64,000 nt of DNA, taken from Sordaria brevicollis (lineage: Eukaryota > Ascomycota > Sordariomycetes > Sordariales > Sordariaceae). The stretch is from contig JAUTDP010000004.1 of NCBI GenBank assembly GCA_033439795.1, forward strand, positions 620,001 through 684,000, read 5' to 3'. A model generated the notes under the pieces. That model ran no database searches and was not told where the DNA came from. It saw only the letters and a program-made list of their open reading frames with translations. Made by a program: the position numbers and the translations under genes. Positions 47,473 to 57,965 of this stretch are shown here, piece by piece; position 1 is the first letter of the stretch, and each line of letters begins with the position of its first letter.

Positions 47473-48950
47473 AATCAAGTTTGAAGAAGTCTGGGGGCGA
47501 GCCATGCAGCGAGACGGGTCAGAGGGGCCGGGGGAGACTCAGGTTGAGAGGTTGTTTTCTCTTGGTGTCTTTCTTCTTTCTTTGTATTTGTTCCTCTTTG
47601 TACTGGAGACACTTCGTTCTGGGAGTTTGTGGAGGGCTTGGGTGTGCCTGGAGTGTAGCTCAGATAGAAACTTGAAGTCATTTCGACACATCTTTGCCTT
47701 CTCTTGTCGTGATGTCCACTACACGAGACACTTTCTCACAAAAGTTCATCAGGTCTTGCCCTGTGACACTCGCAAGAACGTAGGTACCTAGGTAAGGTAC
47801 TTCTAGCCCACAGTCGTTGCGATCAACTTGTAACTGTAGACGAACAGCCCAGCCACTCCACGATTGCGAGTCCGCCGGTCTGCTGGTACCTTGGGCCGGC
47901 GATGATTCTCCGGCGTGACAAACGCAACGGCGCGTTACGGAGGCTCCTTCCCTCACTGCCCAAGGCAACATCAACGATGTATCTTGCTCACAGGGCACAA
48001 TTGTGGGGTCACGAGCATGGTTTGCAGGAGGTGGAGGGCAGTGTCTCGTATGACTTTTCGTTCGGCACCGAGAGCAGAACCGGGCTGCAGGGATATGTGG
48101 AAGGAAGGAGTGACACAACCAGTTACGATGTTGAAGTACTTGTCGCCAGATGTGTGCCACACTTCCATTCCTATAGCAAGAGGGTCATCTTCGCAAGACT
48201 GGATGCAAATGTCTTTTCTGACAGTTTCTTGAGTCCAGTCTCAAACGACGAATTCCTACGTGCAATTTTGTGACTCTCGCAGAGATGACTTCCATCTTCC
48301 ACAAAGAGGAACCGGAGTCTGAGGTACGCCCGTAGAGGCACCGAAGGAAGAAGGGCCTGCTGCAGGAAATATCTCCACATGCTCTGCCCGTACCTAGCCG
48401 ACTTGACTAGGGCCAAGTGGAAGTCGAGGAAGGAGCTCATCCCCTGGGCAAGCCACAGGCAAGAAGAGTCAGAGACAGGCACTCCAGGATGACGTAGAGC
48501 ACACGGTCGAGAAGCAGCAGGCTCCCGTTTCTCCCTCAGATAGCCACTGGATTGGAAAGCCACCAGCCCTACTCCAGCCACACACGCACACTGATCTTTT
48601 TTCCTTAAAAACCCCTCCTCCCCCCTCACCTTCTTCCCATCTTTCTTCTCCCACTTCTCATTCACAAATTTCTTCTCCTCCAAAGATCCAAACCATCAAG
48701 ACAACAACGGCTCCTTCGCCATCACTCACTCTCTTCCTCTCCCTCCTAAAAACGGTCCCACTGCGCCAGATCGTGGGGAAACAAACACTACCTTAGTGAG
48801 TACTCACTCCTCTTCGTCTCGTCCGCGAATCCAATTCCCATTTCATCGTCATCAAGTCTCCGTCACCCCAACGGCCAGTTGAGTTCAACTGACATGGAAG
48901 TAATGAACACAGCTCAGCAACGCATCGGCGCACCTCGCGTCGGGGGGGGG
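47473..48950. other. No gene supported
   Basis: Frames of 105-170 codons exist on both strands (for example plus 47902-48273 and minus 48171-48683), but composition and splice signals do not favour one strand. GGTACCTAGGTAAGGTAC (about 47784-47801), a palindromic CCTAGG-type motif, lies in the middle. A pyrimidine-rich leader-like run is at about 48595-48760. Confidence 0.4.
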
Positions 48951-48952
48951 GT

Positions 48953-49168
48953 CCTTCCCCAGCGACTTCTCCCGGGGTCGCGGCCCAACTTCCCCAGCGA
49001 CTTCTCCTGGGTCGCGGCCCCCAGCTTCCCCAGAGACTTCATCAGTCCTGGGAAGCAAGGGGAAACCTCCCCCAGCGACTTCTCCCGGGTCGCGGCCTCG
49101 CCTTCCCCAGCGACTTATTCCGGGGTCGCGGCCCAACTTCCCCAGCGACTTCTCCGGGGTCGAGGATT
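48953..49168. repeat. Minisatellite, ~36 bp unit (TTCCCCAGCGACTTCTCCCG type)
   Basis: Five to six imperfect copies of TTCCCCAGCGACTTCTCC followed by a GGGGTCGCGGCC block, with one diverged copy (about 49031-49070). The period is near 36 bp, so frames on both strands show PSDFSRVAA- or EVAGEVGPRP-like peptide repeats. The ATG-started frame 48894-49409 contains it; whether it is translated is unclear. Confidence 0.88.
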
Positions 49169-49251
49169 CCCACGCCCCATAGGGGCTGTGTGTGCGGTCG
49201 CGTTCATTGTAAGTCAACCTTTTCCATCTCCTCCGTCGTTCGTTTCTTCCG

Positions 49252-49467
49252 TTGTCTGGACATCATCTGACCTTGCTTCATCTACCAGCAAGCTCTTCCT
49301 CCTCCTCCTCCCCATCCTCCTCATCCTTGTCGTCGTCTTCGTCGTCGCCGTCGTCATCTTCGTCGCTCTCCCCCAGCGCGCCAGGCGATTCGGCGGAAGC
49401 AGCCAGTAGAGCGGGGTCTGATTCTGATCTCGGATTCAGATCCGGATATGGATTTTGCGGAATATAA
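49252..49467 (+). other. Ser-codon repeat tract, coding status unknown
   Basis: A (TCC/TCG/TCA)n tract encodes a poly-Ser run (SSSSSSPSSSSLSSSSSS) followed by LSPSAPGDSAEAASRAGSDS and a stop at 49465-49467. It may be an exon of a disordered protein or a simple repeat. The antisense reading is acidic (poly-Asp/Glu). Confidence 0.3.
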
Positions 49468-49499
49468 CATTCCGCCACCGACGTTGTCTTCCCCGGCCT

Positions 49500-49938
49500 T
49501 AGCGCCGGCGGGGGCCACGCGTTAACAACACTCCATTTACTGGAACGTTGGTTTCCTTTGCAGGTTATTAGGCCTCTGTTGTTTATCGTGGTGGGAAACC
49601 ACCACAGAGTCCTTACTCGCACCACCAAGAAAAACAACAACGCGATTCAACATCAGCGACAGGTACGTTTGTCTTTCGTGCTGTCCACGCCACTGCATCC
49701 GCTAACTTTGTGCAGTTCGGCCCCAACCAGCCTTATAGCCCCCAAAGTGACTGGGTGGTTGGGGCCCGGACAACACATTGCGTTCGGTGGTGTCTGCCAG
49801 CACATCATCCACTACGAGCGCTTTGCGCTGGGGCAGCGTTGGAAACAAGTCAAGTCAAGTCAAGTAGGGTTTCCGAGGGGAGGGGCCATGGACCATAACG
49901 AGCGGGACGTGGCGGTGGGGGTGGTGGTGGTGATGTTT

Positions 49939-49969
<31 letters not shown>

Positions 49970-50931
49970 AGCGGTCCGGCGGTCCGGTGGTGGGACAAGA
50001 TATCACAAGACACTGTATGGTGGTAGTGGTGGTGGTGGTGAATTATTTCAGTTTAGTTTCAAACATCAAGACAAAACATACGTGATTCTACACTCAAGCT
50101 TTGGGTCTTTGCTTCTTCTCCCGCGTCCTTCTCCCATTCGTGTCTCGTGTAAAAGTTCAACGGGGTGATTGTGGTGGTGAAGGATGTCATAACAAACACG
50201 AGTCTACCTTAGTGGCACCGGTAAAATATGCTTGTAATTCACAAGACACAGTATGGTGGTGGTGGTGGTGGTGGTGATGATGAAAGTATTGGAGATCTCA
50301 CCAGATGGATACTATCATAGGTACCATGAGTTTCATGATGTTTGGCACCGCTTGTACATGGATTGTGTTTGTCACGACAAGCTCCTGTCTTCCTTCTCCC
50401 TTCCCCGTCAAGCTTTCTTCCTCAAGCCTTTTCCCCTTATGTCCTTCCGCTCTCTCCCTTCATTCCCCTCCACCAGACTTGTCCCAACGTGCAGGCTCAA
50501 CAAGTGGTGATGAAAGATCACAATCACCACGAACGACAATAGCCCGGTGGTCCGGCGTTCCGGTGGCGGTATATCACATCTCACATCTCACAACTCACAA
50601 CTCAGCGCACATAGCACGGTGATGACGGTGGTGATATAACTTCATTGTAAAGACAGAATAAGAAATGAAAATAAAAAAAGAACGAAAAAAGGGCTAAGAA
50701 AAGGCCCCCCCGAGATATGTATGTACAACAACACTGTAACTGCGTGTGTAGGAAGATCTAATCCATGTAGTCGCTCGTTTATGCCAGAAAAGAGCAAAAC
50801 CAAACCAAACCAAACCACCTTGTTTGCTCGCTCATCACCACTTCCCCTTTCCCTCCACCTCCTCGCTTTTCTCTGTTCCCCTTCAACTCTATCCGGCGGG
50901 CAGACAGCTGAGATGAGAAAAGGACCCGGGA
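49500..50931. other. Gene-free stretch rich in GGT/GTC simple repeats
   Basis: A (GTCGTT)n tract at about 49936-49969 and (GGT)n tracts at 50019-50040 and 50252-50275. The two GGT tracts share the same left flank, TCACAAGACAC(T/A)GTATGG (50003-50020 and 50239-50256), so they are a duplicated block. A GTCAAGTCAAGTCAAG repeat is at about 49850. No gene supported; it is the 3' side of the rhodopsin-domain gene. Confidence 0.5.
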
Positions 50932-52801
50932 CTAAACATGACAATTAGTCTTCATCCCAAACCCATCCTTCTCCCCCAGCGACGCAATCGGTTCCGTGCT
51001 CTGCGTAACAGTGGTAACCGTCGTCGTCCTAATCCCTTGCGGCCACCCCCCATTCTGTCCCGCACCATTTTGAGTAAGGCCATCCTCAGAGCTAATATCC
51101 GTCAACTGCGTCTCACTTGAATTCGCCCACTTTTGCCCGCTCGTCAGTGGCCCCACGCTATCACTCCGTCCACTCATCGACCTCCTAACACCACTCTTCG
51201 TCTCCCCTCCTCGTTCGAGATCGCGATCGCGACCACCGGCTTCAACGAGGGTCGTGACGCCGCGGCCTTTACCGATGTCATTACGAAGATCAAACTCGTC
51301 GGGACCTTGCCCGGTGCGGTTGCGGATGTACCCGTTTGAACCGCTGACAGGCCAGGGGTTGCCTGTCCCGTCGTGCGGGGTCGTGGAGCCTCCCAAAAGT
51401 TTGGAGCGAGCGAAAAAGTTGCGGGCTAAGGGGCGGAGGGTGGCGATGGCGGATGCGGCGATGCCGATTCCCGTTTCGGCGGTGGACCAGATTGCGACGT
51501 CGGTGGTGGCGTAGAGGAAGTCGGCTTGGTTGCCGAGGTCTTTGACGTAGGGCATGCGGACGATGGTTGCTGTTGAGGCGCTGTTGGTGGTTGTTAGTAG
51601 GGCTTCAAGAGAGAAGAGTGGGTAGAGATGGAGGGGATAGAGACGGTGGAAGGTGGAAACGAGGGTGACGGGGATGAGGGGGTATAGAACGGAATGGAGT
51701 TGAGAGGGGTCTAGAGAAGCTGAGAATGGGGGAAAAGACCAGGGAACCACATGATGGGTGATGGGATAAAGGGGTGTTGAAAGAGGGGATGAGAAAGAAA
51801 GAAACGGCAGTGGGAAAGAGAGAGACAACTTACACAGCACCCATAGCCAAAATCGCCGCCACCATCAACTTCGTCCTGGGAGTCATCTGCAAATGCCACA
51901 CCAGACTAATCGGCAGCAGACCCAAAATCCAATCCGTCGCGCAAGACACAGCCGAGTAAGCGTAGGTCGCATTGACCGTAATCTCCGGGTTGATGCAGGT
52001 GCCCTCGCCACCGGTAAACCGCTCCCAAAAGTATTTCGAGGGGATGCACTGCAGGACGAAGAGCAAGAAGAAGGCCAGACTGCAGACCTGAAACACGGTG
52101 ACGGTGATCCAGATGATGAGCTTGTGCGTCTTGGAGACGGCGATGCGCAGGAGCTGGACGCCGATGGACAAGCGGAGCGCCATGTTGGAGAGGACGTAGA
52201 CTGGTTCGCAGGCCCACCACCACTGTTTTGTCTCTGTTAGCATGCATGCATGGGGTGGATGAGAAAGGAGAAGACCGGGGAGGAAAAAACATACCTTCAA
52301 CCCAATAGGAATCTCCTGGGGCGGAAGATCCCACGCGTGCTGGCCTGTTCCATGGTGACAGGCCGATAGGCAAAAGGTGCAGTAGAATATGAATAGTACC
52401 TGTTTATGTTCGTAATTAGCATCATCCATTACTTCCTGCATTCATTCATGATGTGGTCGGGTGGCATCATATCATGCCCGGATATCATGGGTGTAAGTAG
52501 AGGTAGTCGGGTAGTCGGTAGTGGAAACACCAGGCAAGTCGACGAGGTATACACGAACCCACCACCCACTCCCCAACCAGTGTAGGTAGGTGTGCCTTTA
52601 TATATACCTCCCCCTCTCCCCCTCTCCCTCCCCCTCTCCCTCTCCCTCCCCCTCTCCCTCCCCCTCTACTTCCCCTATATCCCCTCCCCTCACCCTCACC
52701 CTCACCCTCACCCTCCCCCTCCAACACCCCGTTCCATACCTTATCCCTCATGTCCCCTCCAGTCCGTTGTTCCCAAAAAACTCTCAACCCCCCCCCCCCC
52801 C

Positions 52802-52844
<43 letters not shown>

Positions 52845-53089
52845 AAAAACCAAGAACTCACAAAAAAAAAAAAAAACACATGTAGAAAAAAAAAAAAAAA
52901 AAGAAATTAAAAAAATAAGAGAAAATTACGTACCCAAGCAATAAAAGCACTCCAATCATCCAACCCAAACTTCTTGACGACAATAATCCGGCAGTACGAC
53001 CGCAGCAGGATGGTGATGGTGCTCAGGGCGACAAAGAAGCCCGCTACGCCGGCGACTTGGGGGCCTCGGCCCGCGATGGGGACTGTCAT
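50932..53089 (-). CDS. Fungal rhodopsin-domain integral membrane protein (432 aa)
   Basis: Minus-strand exons 53089-52934, 52399-52295, 52222-51834 and 51580-50932; donors GTACGT, GTATGT and GTAAGT, CAG acceptors, a CTAAC branch before exon 4, and exact phase. The start is MTVPIAGRGPQVAGVAGFFV. Family landmarks in order: TM1 (about 12-32), a basic turn and KKFGLDDWSAFIAW, CLSACHHGTGQHAWDLP, a helix pair around LRLSIGVQLLRIAVSKTHKL, FVLQCIPSKYFWERF with GGEGTCI, a TM with SCATDWILGLLPISLVW, MTPRTKLMVAAILAMG, and the late loop YATTDVAIWSTAETGIGI. These are hallmarks of the SAT4/PTH11-like fungal rhodopsin-fold family of plasma-membrane receptor-like proteins. The C-terminal ~150 residues are a hydrophilic Ser/Gly/Thr-rich cytosolic tail. 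The ligand is unknown. No inactivating change is seen; intron 1 is unusually long (534 nt). Confidence 0.88.
52600..52890. repeat. Simple-sequence cluster inside intron 1 of the rhodopsin-domain gene
   Basis: (CCCTCTCCCT)n-type and (CACCCT)n runs (about 52605-52722), a C run joined to a ~40 nt A run (52790-52841), and two shorter A runs (52862-52875, 52887-52902). It accounts for the abnormal intron length. Confidence 0.88.
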
Positions 53090-53125
53090 GTTATTTTTTT
53101 TTTTTTTTGTTTCCGTTGAGTTTTC

Positions 53126-53168
<43 letters not shown>

Positions 53169-53192
53169 TGGTGTCGGTGTTGGTGTCGGAGC
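53126..53192. repeat. Microsatellite (GGTGTC)n upstream of the rhodopsin-domain gene
   Basis: About ten hexamer units GGTGTC with two GGTGTT variants, starting 37 bp upstream of the start codon and so in the 5' UTR or core promoter. A T run (53093-53109) lies between. A second, unrelated (GGTACT)n tract is at about 53477-53506. Confidence 0.85.
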
Positions 53193-55211
53193 GGATGAAT
53201 GTGTCGCCCGGTGGAATGTCGTCCGGTGGATGGTGTTATATCAGATCTCAAAGTCGACGATGATACTGGTGCTGGTGCTGGTTCTCCGCCCTTTGCCCTC
53301 TTTCCTTGGCGTTTTGCTGTCGTTGTTTCTTCAATCCCCTTTTTCACTTTTCGATATTCCCCAAAAAGATCGTCGTCGATAAGGTAGGTAAAAATAAGGA
53401 CCCAGCGTGTAGGGCAGATGTGCCGCCGCGTGCGACAAAAGCGATGTAATCAGATCGTTACAAACGTCGAATCATATGGTTGGTACTGGTACTGGTACTG
53501 GTACTGGTGTAAATCCTGCAAGACCGGGAGCAAACCCAGAAAAGTCGTTCGTATGGATGTCCCCCTTTCGTCTTTTTTTCCCCGTCCAGATGGATGATAA
53601 TGGCGTCGTGTGTTGCGTTTGCGTAACCCCGTGTACTATGCAAAAATGCGATATGGATTTGTTGTTGGGAAAAGGACAGGAATAATGTGTCAAAAGAGCG
53701 TCTGACCCATTTGCGGGTGGGGAGGGAGTCGGGATGATGTGATGATGGGGGGGAACGGGATGTGGATGGGGGATGGGGATGGGGGCGGTTGAAGGAGGAA
53801 TTATGAGTGAGGCACGGGCCGATTTGGATTCAAAGTGCCCAGTGCCAGATGTTTAAAAAGAAAGAAGAAAAAAAAATGGGAATTGTTCTTTTCTGGACCT
53901 GGGGTGGCCTGGCATTTTCGTGCTGCAGTTGACTACTGTAGAACTAGCAAAGACGAGAGAGAGCCTGGTTCTCGTACTTCTCGGGTGTATCCCTGTCTAC
54001 TGTACATAGCTTCTATTCTGCACAGTTTAGCGTTGCAACGGCGTTGTGGTCTCTGCCCTGCTCTGTCTCTGAACAAATGGGATGAACTCCCGGTTTCTTG
54101 AAAAACTGGGGGCCAACAGCACAGTGGATAACAATTGACAAGACGAACTTTTGATAAACGTCCGTGCAGAATGCAAGCAACTCCGTCGAAGTGGAGAGAT
54201 TTGAAACACCAAAAGGGACTCGATGATTTCTTGCTTTTATTCCACCGGGCATGGCCGATCAATGCCTCTCTCAGAGCCTCAGGGCATTTCAGTTAGCTAA
54301 CGGCTGGGTTAAGTTGGCTGCGTAATATGCTGGGAATTTCCATGATCGACAGGAGAGAAGAAATGACGTTACTTTGGCCCTAGGACCAAAAAGGTCATTG
54401 CTCGGGCTTTACTATCAGAAAATGACTGATGGTTGAATGCCCGGCATTTATTATTCGCTTATCCATGCGTGGTGGGTGTGTGTGTGCGTATGCCTCACAA
54501 TACCGAAGAATGCGTGGAAGCAAAACTGCTGCGGAAGCCGGAAGCGAAGTTCGTTGCTTTTTCATCCTCCCCCTGAGATTCTGATTTTTCTTATCACCGA
54601 AGATGGCAAGTGGAAGTTTCTCGGTCGGCACATGCATGCTGTGTCGCTTTGTCGGCGGCGGCACGGACGTTGTGTTGTTGCAGGGAAAAGATCTGCAACA
54701 GCCACTGTACAGCAGTGATTACCGGGATAATGGAACAACGAACCTCGAGTTCGAGATGGGCACGCACGTGTTCGACCGCGGCTAGACCTGTTCGGGGTAA
54801 GCATCAAGTGTACCTATCTAGGGTTAGCTGCATAGCGCACATCATATCTTCCGCGACCGGGAAAACCATTGGTTGTTCGGATATTGGGAACTTTGCGACG
54901 GCGTAATTTTTTTTCGGTAGAAGAGCAAGGGGCGGGGGGCAAAAATGCTGAAGAGAGAAAAAAAAAAACGTTCTTCAATAGCAGGATAGACAGGACCAGC
55001 TGGAAGAAAAGCAGGCTCCGGTGTGTTCGACGGCGCTAAGCAGCAGGCCTGGCGGGCTTTGGACGGGAATTTCTTTCTCGGTGAAAGTCTGCGTTGTTAC
55101 TCACTGGTGACTGTGGCTGACTGGCTGCTAAAGAGTGCAAGTCCGTCCGCAAGCGAACGAAACTAAAAGACCCGCCAACCAGGACCGGGAGCTCTCGCAC
55201 AGGGGAGCGGC
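53193..55211. other. No gene supported
   Basis: Promoter side of the rhodopsin-domain gene. It has short frames only; one 60-codon frame (54603-54785, MASGSFSVGTCMLCRFVGGG...) has coding-like composition but no supporting context. G-rich runs occur at 53716-53790. Confidence 0.4.
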
Positions 55212-55514
55212 ATCCAGGTCCGCGCAAAGTTCATTTTAGGCAAGTGTTGAGCCACTGCACGGACTTTTCTAGAGGCGCTGGAAGTCACAATCGCAAGCGT
55301 ATACAAACAATTTATACCTCTACGAAACTCAGCCCGCCCAGTACCCGGCTTTTTGCTCTATTCCGCTATATATAAGGTTATATAGATAGAATAGATTTGC
55401 AATGGACTTTATATCTTTTATTTTGAATGCGATGCGTTTAGGACCCCAAATTTCGAGTGACATTGTTGTTGTGGCTTAGTACTTGCCTAAAATGAACTTT
55501 GCGCGGACCTGGAT
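55212..55514. repeat. Inverted repeat pair, 34 bp perfect arms (44 bp with 3 mismatches)
   Basis: Arm 1 at 55212-55245 (ATCCAGGTCCGCGCAAAGTT...) is the exact reverse complement of 55481-55514. Ten more bases inward match at 7 of 10 positions, all differences being transitions. The 235 bp loop is AT-richer with TATATATAAGGTTATATAGA. Reading outward-in, both arms encode IQVRAKFILGK then Cys-stop or Tyr-stop, so this may be an inverted partial duplication of a gene end rather than transposon TIRs. No target duplication found. A TAGAGGTA site (55315) is inside. Confidence 0.85.
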
Positions 55515-56527
55515 AACGACCCCCCTCGCACAGGCTTCGTCCCTGACAGACTTGCAGAACCGGTGGCCCCAAAACTCCACCGCAAGCTCCGCAATCAATG
55601 GTGTGTCCCAGTTGGCTGACGGATCACCACGCCAAGATTGCAACGGCGAAGAAAGAGCGAGCAAGTCCCACCCATCCATCACTCCAACTTTCCAATTTCC
55701 ATAGTGCAAAACAGTATGCTGCTCATGGCTGACGACACTATTGAGAAGGGCCCAGAATCTTGGGTGCCATTCGAATTTCCCTGGCCCTCTCTAGCCCTCC
55801 AGCGCTCCAGACCCTTGCCGGGGCCTAAACGCCAAAAGTGCCACCCAAATGCGACTGGCCGGCCTCGCTAAAACGCATGAATCAGGGGCAAGTGATATTG
55901 GGGGGCCTCTCAAGCTCTCTTTGGAGTTTAGAGGCGTCCGGCACTTCCTTCTTGGGGTTCTAGCCGTATCCATCCCACCGGCACCCGCTTTCCTGGCATC
56001 CTGGGAGGCCGAGGGGCTGCGGCTGGCTGGAAAACAGGACGGGAGGTCTGTGCATCTTTGACCTGTTTTGGTCCATGTTCCGACGACTGTGACAACGGCG
56101 ACAACGACAGCGACAGGCATGGTTCGAGAACCTGTGTCAATTGTGATGTGTCTGGGGGAGCTTGCAGGAGCAAACGCACTGATCATGATCAGAGGAAGGG
56201 GAGCACCACCCGGACCCGGGGACAGACACCCACCTTCGCCCTGGTGGGCTTTTGCGGGCTCTTTGTTAAATTGGATTGCGTTGCGGAACCCCAATTGAAG
56301 ATCTCTCAACCAAATCAGCCATAAAAAAAGGGAAACGTGATTGTGCCTTTCTCCGCGGCCATCCGTATGGTTTTCTGAATACCCTCCCTTCCCGCCCGTC
56401 ATTTCTCCAAAAGGGTTCCGGGTACGTTGGCCTTTCCACCCGGCCAAGGAACCCTCGACAAAGCTGTTATTATTTGAAGGCCGAAAGGCATCTCTGCACC
56501 CACCCACCGAGCTGAAGAATATCATTA
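55515..56527. other. No gene supported
   Basis: Plus-strand (55492-55704, MNFARTWITTPLAQASSLTD...) and minus-strand (55709-55476) frames overlap with equal plausibility. A 244-codon minus-strand frame (56525-55791) has no recognisable motif. Confidence 0.35.
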
Positions 56528-57965
56528 TGGTGGTCCCTCAAAGCCGACGAGACACTAATAATTTAGCCGAGCTGATAAGGAGACAACGAAGTCCAATGTT
56601 TTCAAGGAACCTCCATGAAGATATCCTCAGCTCAATAAGCTCAGAAATTCAGGGTCGTTCAGCCAAGTCAACGGTGCAAGTGGGTGAGCTTTTGTGAGAT
56701 CCGATTCAATGACGACACGCGTCACATGCACAGGTCCAAGCCGCCGGTGTCTCGGTTCCCCAGATTTGACAACCATCAACAGAATCTCATGATAGTTGGC
56801 GACACGGATTTAGAACATAGCCTCGTTTTTTGATCGGTGTTGAGTGGGAGCAATGGCTCGTGGCCGTGGGGGAAGCATCTTTTGGGAACTGTCGGATGCA
56901 GTATCGGCTAGTTCATGAGTGGATTGAACGGTGAAGCGACGAGTTCGCTAGTCAGCTCCCTTTTCTCCCCTCCTGTGCTGTCGTCTTTCCATTCATCCGC
57001 GAATGCTCTGACTCGAAAAAGGGGCATGCTGGTAATTACTTGGTTTATTTGTCGAACATGGCATTGCTGTTTGGGGATGTTTGGGAATGGAGATCTGAGA
57101 AACGACTTTTCTCTTCAAATTAAGTTGCCGCTAGCGTCCGGTTAGCTGATTCTCTCAGCTACGGTGAACACGAAGGTGTATCAAACTCACCAACGTTGCC
57201 ATTGCCAACAATCATTTGCTTCATCTTGTGAACTGTGTGTGATCGCCGCGAAGCTCATAACTGGAAGAGTACGTGTCTCACAAGATCCTCATAAGGTTGA
57301 ACATGACTATTGAGGCCTGGAACGGATCATCCTCGAGAATCGACCACTTGGCTTCCCCAAGGGAGCCTCCTGAACCAACAGCTGAAGAATTCGCTGATCT
57401 GTATCTCGCGAATCGAGCGTGGGCGCAGGAAAGGCAGCCTTTTACGCTTGTAGACCGCTAGGGCATGTCAATTTTCGCCTGGACTTCGTTTTCTCATCCG
57501 GTATTGCGCGGAGCCAATTGACGAAGTCTATACTCGTCGGCGAAATAGCAAAGTCAATGCCCTTTTCTTTCGGATTTGATCTCACCGTCAGAACCTAACT
57601 CCGGGGCATGCTGCAAGTCTCTTTGCCAATGTCGCAGGAGACGTCGACTATGATGACCACTTGGGCTGGTTCCGTTTCTGTCGTCGCGGCACGTGGACGG
57701 AGGTCAAAGTGTGCCTTGAACAGCCAGCGTCACCGGAGTTACTGAGGGCGAAGACGGTGGCCAAAGCGCATCGGACTCGGAGTTGAGCGACCGTGAAGCT
57801 CTAGTGCTTACCCTTCGGAGGGATTTACCCAACTCATCCGGGGATGAGACCCAATCGGCTTCGGCGGGCCACGAGCGCCTGAGCTTCATTTTCTCGCAAT
57901 TGAGCCTTGACGCCAGCGACTTGGTGGTTGCTGGACACAATCGTCGCCATCCATTCATGTGGTGA
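56528..57965 (+). pseudogene. Degraded gene of unknown family (several stops and frame changes)
   Basis: Successive coding-like pieces on the plus strand. 56528-56697 reads MVVPQSRRDTNNLAELIRRQ and RSPMFSRNLHEDILSSISSE. 57303-57461 reads MTIEAWNGSSSRIDHLASPR, then EEFADLYLANRAWAQERQPF and a stop. About 57461-57575 reads FSPGLRFLIRYCAEPIDEVY. About 57590-57730 reads HAASLFANVAGDVDYDDHLG and WFRFCRRGTWTEVKVCLEQP. 57735-57965 reads TEGEDGGQSASDSELSDREA and FIFSQLSLDASDLVVAGHNR. They lie in different frames separated by stops, so the locus cannot encode one protein without implausible splicing. I do not recognise it. Confidence 0.5.

Noticed and set aside
48953..49168. Regularly spaced repeats as a CRISPR array
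   Set aside because: Units are contiguous and imperfect with no unique spacers, and the genome is eukaryotic; it is a minisatellite.
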